A stretch of DNA of 64,000 nucleotides from Lachnospiraceae bacterium. Its GTDB lineage: Bacteria > Bacillota > Clostridia > Lachnospirales > Lachnospiraceae. This document shows, in pieces, positions 58,151 through 64,000 of the stretch. A program made the translations under genes and the position numbers. The notes under the pieces were generated by a model. It searched no databases and was not told the DNA's origin. It saw only the letters and a program-made list of their open reading frames with translations. The stretch lies in the NCBI GenBank assembly GCA_900168235.1, contig FUZG01000005.1:1-64000 (forward strand), given 5' to 3'. Position 1 is the stretch's first letter. Every line of letters begins with the position of its first letter.

Positions 58151-58855
58151 TTACAGCACTTTATTCAGACGGATAAAGTCACGAAGCGCATTTTTACCGA
58201 TACCGATGATCCTCTTCATATTGATGGAGTTTACACCGCCCTGACGGGGTCTGAAGGTGATCGGGATAAATCTTAAGTTTCTCTTGTGCTTTGTATACGC
58301 AACTGTGAGGAGCACGTTTGTTAAGAAGTAATCCCTCGGCACGTACTTTATCTCACGCTTGAGTGTTTCTGCCTTCATAAGACGGAACGGGGTATTTGCA
58401 TCCTTTACCCATACATGGAAGCAGAGGAAGATCACTGTTTTCAGTACCTTTGTTACAAATACGCGGGAACCGCCGTCCTGTCTGTGATTTCTGTAACCTA
58501 CCACCATATCGTAGTGGCGACGGCATCTCCAGAATGCAGGAAATTCCTCAGGTCTTGTCTGACCGTCAGAGTCTGTCTGGAACACATAATCTGCTCCATT
58601 TTCAAGGGCATAATGATATCCGTAAAGGATCGTGGGACCGTGACCTGAATTATCCTTATGAAGTGCTACGAGCTGCGGACGCTTTGCCGCTTCTTCCTGA
58701 AGTACGCTCCATGTGTTGTCACGGCTTCCGTCATCGATGATAACGAGACGGCTTTCCTCACCTGTCATGACAACCATCGGATACCATTCCTCGATCACTT
58801 CTCTGATAGTTGCCTGTTCATTGTAAGCGGGTATCACCGCATAAAGCTTATCCAT
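58151..58855 (-). CDS. Family-2 glycosyltransferase, polyprenol-phosphate sugar type
   Basis: A 234-residue GT-A enzyme. LYAVIPAYNEQATIREVIEEW-type opening, IDDGSRDNTWSVL near 40, GHGPTILYGYHYAL near 70, FQTDSDGQTRPEEF near 91 (DSDGQ as DxD) and KDANTPFRLM near 152 match dolichol-phosphate mannosyltransferase-like enzymes. No C-terminal TM anchor is present, so it may rely on the GtrA protein next to it. The ATG at 58855 sits behind GGGAGAGAG; the frame from 58879 overlaps the upstream stop. Confidence 0.92.
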   Translation of the reverse strand: MDKLYAVIPAYNEQATIREVIEEWYPMVVMTGEESRLVIIDDGSRDNTWSVLQEEAAKRPQLVALHKDNSGHGPTILYGYHYALENGADYVFQTDSDGQTRPEEFPAFWRCRRHYDMVVGYRNHRQDGGSRVFVTKVLKTVIFLCFHVWVKDANTPFRLMKAETLKREIKYVPRDYFLTNVLLTVAYTKHKRNLRFIPITFRPRQGGVNSINMKRIIGIGKNALRDFIRLNKVL

Positions 58856-58875
58856 TTCTCTCTCCCAGCCTTTAC

Positions 58876-60093
58876 TCATGCTGCTTTTCTCTCTCTGCGG
58901 ATCTCCACCATACGGTAAATAAATACCGCAAGATAGATCACCAGATAACCGTAATAAAGTACTGACGCTATCATGAGCGCCTTATCATTTTCCGAAAGGA
59001 CTCTCATTCCGAATCCAAACCAGAAAAGAACTACTCCGTATAATAACACAAGTCTGTCTGACAGTGCTTTCTCAATTCCCTCAGATGCAAGTTTTCTAAG
59101 TGCCAGAACCCCTGCAGCAGCTGCATTCAGGACAAAGTAATCATAGGACCTGTGATAAGTCATCACAAGGCTTACAAGGAGCAGAAGTGAGAACACCTCT
59201 CCATCCATTCCTTCAGGTACCGCAAAGACCGCCCCGAGAAGGATGATCATAAGCGCAAGGGTTATGAGAACAGACCAGGATGCTCCTCCTGTCAGTGCTC
59301 CCACATCGATAGAGCCTTCGCCTGTGAGGGCTGCCGAAACCTTGAGAGGTTTTATGATCATATCCATAAAAGGCTCGTGAAGCCATACCGAAGCCATAAA
59401 TGTTCCGACGATATGAGGGATCACCGAAATGATAAATTCCTTCCACTTACGCTTGTAAATGAAATACAGAGCGATCGGTGCCGTAAGTGTATATTTGAAA
59501 TACGAAACTGAAAGGCATATGCCTGACAAGATGATATTTACCGCACCGCTTTCTTTACCGTCTTTTTCTGAGATCCATACTGCCAACAGGAAAAATGCAA
59601 AGGAAAACAGCGTATGCTGTCCGACTCCTATCTGATTTCTCCAGGGCGTTCCTGCCACCATGAGAAGGCTCAGCATCCTGAAAAGGTCGGTATCTGTATT
59701 TTTAAGAAACGTTTTCCTAAGAAGCAGGATTATGAGAACTGTCCATAAAAGGTTCATTATGAGCCACAGGACTTTTGCTGTTCCATAGGGAAGTACCGTC
59801 AGCGGAAAGAGCTCAAATAAGAGGCTCGGAAACTGGTTTGCTTCCATTTTCTGCGGTGCATCTATGGCTTCAAACGCTTCATAAAATTCTCTGATACCGT
59901 CCCGCTCAAGCGCGCCTGTGGGTGACAGACTCTCTGTATACGGATCTATCTTCATAGCAAGTGCTTTCGCAGCATCCCACTGAAAGTCCTGACTGAAATG
60001 CAGGGCGTTCCTCACGCCCTGCACAACCGAAAGCACCGTCATAAGCGCAAGAAACGCGTATATTGCTATGCAGATAACTTTCTTTTTATTCAA
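58876..60093 (-). CDS. GT87/DUF2029-type membrane glycosyltransferase
   Basis: A 405-residue integral membrane protein with about nine to ten TM helices and a short basic tail. After TM1 there is a loop with FSQDFQWDAAKALAMKIDPY near 34, whose acidic residue is in the place of the GT-C catalytic Asp; TPWRNQIGVGQHTLFSFAFF near 150 and LSVSYFKYTLTAPIALYF near 187 also fit the GT87 (DUF2029) family. These enzymes use polyprenyl-phosphate mannose or a similar donor outside the membrane, which the DPM-like transferase downstream could supply. Confidence 0.82.
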   Translation of the reverse strand: MNKKKVICIAIYAFLALMTVLSVVQGVRNALHFSQDFQWDAAKALAMKIDPYTESLSPTGALERDGIREFYEAFEAIDAPQKMEANQFPSLLFELFPLTVLPYGTAKVLWLIMNLLWTVLIILLLRKTFLKNTDTDLFRMLSLLMVAGTPWRNQIGVGQHTLFSFAFFLLAVWISEKDGKESGAVNIILSGICLSVSYFKYTLTAPIALYFIYKRKWKEFIISVIPHIVGTFMASVWLHEPFMDMIIKPLKVSAALTGEGSIDVGALTGGASWSVLITLALMIILLGAVFAVPEGMDGEVFSLLLLVSLVMTYHRSYDYFVLNAAAAGVLALRKLASEGIEKALSDRLVLLYGVVLFWFGFGMRVLSENDKALMIASVLYYGYLVIYLAVFIYRMVEIRRERKAA

Positions 60094-60135
60094 ATCAATT
60101 CCCTCATAACCGTTCAGACAACGGTCCTTCGGTGA

Positions 60136-61866
60136 TCACTTTGCAAGCTTGTTTACGACTTCGTTTTTCAGCTCTTCAAGCTTATTTTCAGAGTCCTCAA
60201 GGCTCGCACCCTTTACGCCCATGTAGAACTTGATCTTTGGCTCAGTTCCGGAAGGACGTACGCAGCACCATGAATTATTTTCAAGGTCAAAGTACAGAAC
60301 ATTGGAAGTCGGAAGACCTGTGCTTCTCTTTTCGCCTGTCTCCATAACTGTAACTTCATCCTTCTGATAATCACGGAACTCCTTAACAGCAAGACCTGCA
60401 AATTCCTTCGGCGGGTTATTTCTGATGCGCTCCATCATATCCTGGATCTCTTTCGCACCGTCAACACCCTTAAGTGTTACTGTGTGGATGCCTTCTCTGT
60501 AGAAACCGTACTTCTCGTAGATATTTACCATCTGGTCCCATACAGTGATGTTCTGAGTCTTGCACCATGCGGCAACCTCAGCAAGGCACATAACTGCCAC
60601 GATAGCATCCTTATCACGGGCATGTGTTCCAACAAGACATCCGTAAGACTCCTCATAACCGAATACATACTCGTAAGTATTCTGCTCTTCAAAGAACTTG
60701 ATCTGCTCGCCGATATACTTAAATCCTGTAAGAACCTCGATAAGCTTGAGCTTATACTCTTCAGCGATAGGATCAGCCATGTTGCTGGATACGATCGTCT
60801 TTACAAGAGCTCCGTTTTCCGGAAGTTTTCCGAGACGTGCGAGCTCACGGATACGGTACTCAGCAATGAGCATACCTGACATATTTCCTGTGAAAGGCAT
60901 GTACTCGCCTGTTGCTGTATCCTTTGCATAGATTCCGAGGCGGTCTGCATCAGGATCTGTTGCCATTACGATATCAGCATCTTTTTCCTTAGCAAGCTTG
61001 AGGGCAAGTGTAAATGCCTTGGGATCCTCGGGATTCGGATACTCAAGTGTTGTGAAATCAGGATCAGGAAGCTCCTGCTCAGGAACTACATATACGTTCT
61101 CAAATCCGAGCTCCTTAAGTACACGGCGTACCGGTACGTTACCTGTTCCGTGGAACGGTGAGTAAACGATCTTTATGTCCTTAGCAGCCTTCTCAAGAAG
61201 ATCAGGATGGATGATCTGCTTCTTTAACTCTGCGATATACTTGTCGTCGATCTCGCTTCCGATCACATTGTAAAGACCCCGAGCCTTTGCATCTGCAAGA
61301 TTCATTGTCTTTGCATCGCTGTATGACTTAACAGCATCAACTTCTGTGATGATATCCTTATCGCGGGGAGCTGTGATCTGTGCGCCGTCCTCCCAGTAAA
61401 CCTTGTATCCGTTGTATTCCGGCGGATTGTGGCTTGCTGTGATGACTACGCCTGCTGTGCAGTGAAGCTCACGAAGTGCATATGAAAGCTCCGGTGTCGG
61501 GCGGAGTGAATCAAATACATAAGCCTTGATTCCGTTTGCAGCGAGGCAGAGTGCTGTAACATCAGCAAACTCAGGAGACATACGACGGCAGTCATATGCG
61601 ATGGCAACGCCCTTATCCTGTGTTCCCTCTTTAAGGATGTAATTTGCAAGACCCTGTGTAGCCTTACGTACAGTGTAGATATTCATGCGGTTGGAACCTG
61701 CTCCGATAACTCCGCGGAGTCCGCCTGTTCCAAATGCAAGATCTCTGTAAAAACGATCCTGGATCTCAGTTTCGTTATCTTCTATAGCCTTAAGCTCCTT
61801 TTTTGTATCTTCATCAAAATAAGGATCATTCAGCCAGTACTCATATTTCTTCTTAAAATCGTCCAT
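60136..61866 (-). CDS. Phosphohexomutase (phosphoglucomutase/phosphomannomutase)
   Basis: A 576-residue alpha-D-phosphohexomutase of the PgcA-like, bacterial PGM2-type group, interconverting sugar 6- and 1-phosphates. FGTGGLRGVIGAGSNRMN near 45 is the substrate entry block, VVITASHNPPEYNGYK near 134 holds the phosphoserine, ATDPDADRLGIYAKD near 297 the metal loop, GYEESYGCL near 402 the sugar loop and RPSGTEPKIKFYMGV near 541 the phosphate loop. All are intact. It would supply glucose-1-phosphate or mannose-1-phosphate for nucleotide sugars used by this cluster. Confidence 0.95.
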   Translation of the reverse strand: MDDFKKKYEYWLNDPYFDEDTKKELKAIEDNETEIQDRFYRDLAFGTGGLRGVIGAGSNRMNIYTVRKATQGLANYILKEGTQDKGVAIAYDCRRMSPEFADVTALCLAANGIKAYVFDSLRPTPELSYALRELHCTAGVVITASHNPPEYNGYKVYWEDGAQITAPRDKDIITEVDAVKSYSDAKTMNLADAKARGLYNVIGSEIDDKYIAELKKQIIHPDLLEKAAKDIKIVYSPFHGTGNVPVRRVLKELGFENVYVVPEQELPDPDFTTLEYPNPEDPKAFTLALKLAKEKDADIVMATDPDADRLGIYAKDTATGEYMPFTGNMSGMLIAEYRIRELARLGKLPENGALVKTIVSSNMADPIAEEYKLKLIEVLTGFKYIGEQIKFFEEQNTYEYVFGYEESYGCLVGTHARDKDAIVAVMCLAEVAAWCKTQNITVWDQMVNIYEKYGFYREGIHTVTLKGVDGAKEIQDMMERIRNNPPKEFAGLAVKEFRDYQKDEVTVMETGEKRSTGLPTSNVLYFDLENNSWCCVRPSGTEPKIKFYMGVKGASLEDSENKLEELKNEVVNKLAK

Positions 61867-61932
61867 TGCTGATAATAACTCCTTCAGTGTTTCTTGGTTT
61901 TAAACAGGTACATTATAGCACACCTGATAAGC

Positions 61933-63987
61933 TCACTGCACCATGGGTGCAGGGCTTGCTTTCAGTGTGTAATTGCTGTGATCAAGTGAGAAATTCGGGT
62001 TGTAATATGGATCACCCTTTTCAAGCGCATCCTTCCACTTTGTACGGAAGTGCTCTGCCTCAGCATTATAGCGCTCTGCTCTCGCGCTGTCAGATCCGTC
62101 TGTGTCGTCTCCTCTTGAAACTGACTCATAATGGAAAAGCTCTGAGAACGGAGTAAATACATTTAAGAGACCCTTTTCTCTGAGTCTCAGACAGAAATCA
62201 ACGTCGTTCAGAGCTACTGCAAAGCTCTCGTCAAATCCGCCTACAGCCTCGTAATCAGCCTTTGAAACCATGAGACATGCTCCCGTAACAGCTGTTACAT
62301 TCTGTGCGTAGCAAAGTCTTCCCATATATCCGAGGTTTTCCTTATAGAGACGGTAATGGGTATGGCCTGCTGTTCTATGTGCTCCGAGACCGATAACGAT
62401 TCCGGCATGCTGTATCAGGTAGTCCTCGTAGTACAGCTTGCATCCGACAGCTCCTACATCATCCCTCTGGGCATACATGAGGAGATTTTCGATCCAGTCA
62501 CGGGTTATAACCTCTGTATCGTTATTAAGGAGCAGGATGTAATCGCCTGTTGCCTGTGAAACTCCGTAGTTTACAAGCTTTGAGAAATTGAATCCGTCCT
62601 TTGAAGCAGGTGCTTCCACGATTTTTACCATAGGACAGGTGCGGAGGCTGTCATAACACTCCTTTGTGGCAGGATCTGTACTGCCGTTCTCCACGATCAC
62701 GATCTCATAATTGTCATAGGATGATCTGGAGATAATTGACTCTGTGCAGCGCTTCAGGTCATCTGCATGATCCTTATTCGGTATCACGATACTCACCTTC
62801 GGGTGTGAAGTAAGCTCGTAACGGATACGGAAAATTGTTGCAAAGGCCTTTGTGCTCTCTATCTCAAAATTCTTAAATCCGCAGCCTGTAAGGTGTGATG
62901 CAACCGCACCCTTTGCAGCATTTATGGCATATGTCTTTGTATTGATGTCAGATGCAGTAGAACCTGCATGGCTTCTCCAATAGTAAAGAATACGCGGTAC
63001 ATGACATATCTTCTTTGCAGATGCTGTGAGGCGGAGGATCATATCGTGATCCTGGCTTCCGTCAAATTCACTTCTGAATCTGCCGACTTTTTCAGAAAGC
63101 TCTCTGGTAAATACAGAGAAGTGGCAGATATAGTTATTTGCCCTTAAGTTATCGATAGCAAAATCCGGCTTGAAGTGAAGTGTCACCATATTGTCAATGG
63201 AGTTACCTGTGAAAGTAGCCTCATCACAGTAAAGAAAATCCGGGTGCTCCTTCTCGATGACCTTCATGTAAGCATAAAGCACTGACGGATGAAGGAGATC
63301 GTCGTGGTCAAAGAGACCGATGTAATCACCGTGCGCTATATCAAAGCAGACATTGGTATTACCTGAGATTCCAAGGTTTTCCTCAATCTTTTTATACTGG
63401 ATACGCTGTCTTTCAGGATATACGAGCTTATCCTTTTCGATGTACTCATCGACAATTTTTTTTACATAGCTGTGCTCATCATCAGAGCCGTCAGCAAGGC
63501 AGAGCTCCCATCCCGCATAGGTCTGATTTGTTACACTTTCTATCATTTCACGAAGGAACTGCTCCGGTGTGTTGAAGAGCGGTACGAGGATACTAAAAAC
63601 ATGTTTTTCTGAAAAAACAGTGTTTTCTTCTGCCCTTCTCTGCTCCTCATTCGGAAAACTGAGTGTTCCGTGGTAGCGGTACGCATTTCTCTCGATGCGC
63701 TTGCTCTTCAGCTTTCTGATCACTTCGCTGACGCTTCCAAAACGCTTCAAGCGTACGATCACCGCAAGGCTCTTTGCATAGACTGTGCGAAATGGCTTGA
63801 TCATCTTAAAAAGCTTACTTTTCTTAAGTGTATCAAGCTTTCCCTTCATTTCTGCGTTATCAGCTTCACATTCCACAAGCTCACGAGTCAGCTTCTCGTT
63901 TTTCTTTTTTTCGTCTTCGTACAGTTTTTTGTAGTACTCTGCCAGATTCTCTCCGGCATTAAGTTGTTCTTTTTCTGTATTTCCCAT
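61933..63987 (-). CDS. Tandem-domain family-2 glycosyltransferase
   Basis: A 684-residue protein with a coiled-coil N-terminus (about 15-70: YYKKLYEDEKKKNEKLTRE), then a first GT-A domain (about 125-370; NLGISGNTNVCFDIA near 205, LFDHDDLLHPSVLY near 224, DGSQDHDMILRLT near 305) and a second (about 395-640; VSIVIPNKDHADDLKRC, VENGSTDPATKE near 432, LLLNNDTEVITRDW near 495, LNDVDFCLRLREKG near 600). Both DxD-type motifs are intact, so it may add two sugars in turn, as in rhamnan- or capsule-type polymers. Its upstream region is cut by the window edge; GGCGAAGAA precedes the ATG. Paralogous to 51626. Confidence 0.92.
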   Translation of the reverse strand: MGNTEKEQLNAGENLAEYYKKLYEDEKKKNEKLTRELVECEADNAEMKGKLDTLKKSKLFKMIKPFRTVYAKSLAVIVRLKRFGSVSEVIRKLKSKRIERNAYRYHGTLSFPNEEQRRAEENTVFSEKHVFSILVPLFNTPEQFLREMIESVTNQTYAGWELCLADGSDDEHSYVKKIVDEYIEKDKLVYPERQRIQYKKIEENLGISGNTNVCFDIAHGDYIGLFDHDDLLHPSVLYAYMKVIEKEHPDFLYCDEATFTGNSIDNMVTLHFKPDFAIDNLRANNYICHFSVFTRELSEKVGRFRSEFDGSQDHDMILRLTASAKKICHVPRILYYWRSHAGSTASDINTKTYAINAAKGAVASHLTGCGFKNFEIESTKAFATIFRIRYELTSHPKVSIVIPNKDHADDLKRCTESIISRSSYDNYEIVIVENGSTDPATKECYDSLRTCPMVKIVEAPASKDGFNFSKLVNYGVSQATGDYILLLNNDTEVITRDWIENLLMYAQRDDVGAVGCKLYYEDYLIQHAGIVIGLGAHRTAGHTHYRLYKENLGYMGRLCYAQNVTAVTGACLMVSKADYEAVGGFDESFAVALNDVDFCLRLREKGLLNVFTPFSELFHYESVSRGDDTDGSDSARAERYNAEAEHFRTKWKDALEKGDPYYNPNFSLDHSNYTLKASPAPMVQ

Positions 63988-64000
63988 TTCTTCGCCTTAG

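Overview
The window is a mid-GC Firmicutes chromosome segment, most likely Clostridia of the Lachnospiraceae (Butyrivibrio-like). This rests on the tRNA Pro-Gly-Arg-His-Gln-Lys order, Gram-positive lipoproteins and signal peptides, LytR-CpsA-Psr and MBOAT wall-modification genes, strong purine-rich Shine-Dalgarno sites, and Ser/Thr/Glu/Ala-rich surface linkers. Nearly all genes lie on the minus strand. No phage, CRISPR array or complete mobile element was seen; the only transposon trace is a transposase tail at the left edge.

Layout: 1-1100 holds the transposase remnant and six tRNAs behind a consensus promoter. 1184-4446 is a tightly coupled housekeeping operon (RNA methyltransferase, wall amidase, RdgB, YfcE-like phosphodiesterase). 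4447-5079 is a long gap with a 50-bp palindrome and GC-rich hairpins. 5080-6180 has a HEPN-like orphan and a DUF1700 membrane protein. 6492-16192 is the most striking locus: two large paralogous membrane-anchored GLUG-repeat surface proteins, each interrupted by a long helical segment, flank an MMPL/RND transporter. A divergent TetR regulator sits beside them, and a palindromic operator lies over the -35 boxes of both promoters. 16249-21927 carries a repeat-rich lipoprotein, an AGCS amino acid symporter, hisC, a second aminotransferase and lepB, with two highly structured intergenic regions. 22108-24591 is an MBOAT plus SGNH acylation pair; a second pair lies at 35203-37798. 24733-27112 is a polar amino acid ABC transporter with a possible ARG box. 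27301-28884 is a fused hydroxyacid dehydrogenase-Maf protein. 29106-34816 holds secreted proteins (AST-E repeat lipoprotein, GH-like protein, lipoprotein, large amidase). 37979-40505 has an Rrf2 regulator, carbamate kinase and cysK. 40655-46795 has an LspA-like protein, ClpX, an HtrA protease and GlmS. 46811-63987 is a cell-surface polysaccharide cluster: six glycosyltransferases of family 2, a GT87-like mannosyltransferase, a priming glycosylphosphotransferase, LCP ligase, GtrA, an LPG-synthase-type membrane protein, a kinase and phosphatase pair, an acetylesterase and a phosphohexomutase.

Together these genes point to a cell that invests heavily in its envelope. GlmS and the phosphosugar mutase feed sugar precursors. 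The priming enzyme and glycosyltransferases build a polymer, and the LCP protein probably attaches it to peptidoglycan. MBOAT/SGNH pairs and an esterase could tune O-acylation, and amidases, LepB, LspA and HtrA process wall and exported proteins.

The strongest candidates for something undescribed are four. (1) The TetR-controlled GLUG/RND/GLUG locus. (2) A repeat beginning CGGAGCACTTAGCGAG that follows the T-tract of three separate terminators. (3) A 204-nt long-hairpin element at 18604-18807. (4) The dehydrogenase-Maf fusion.
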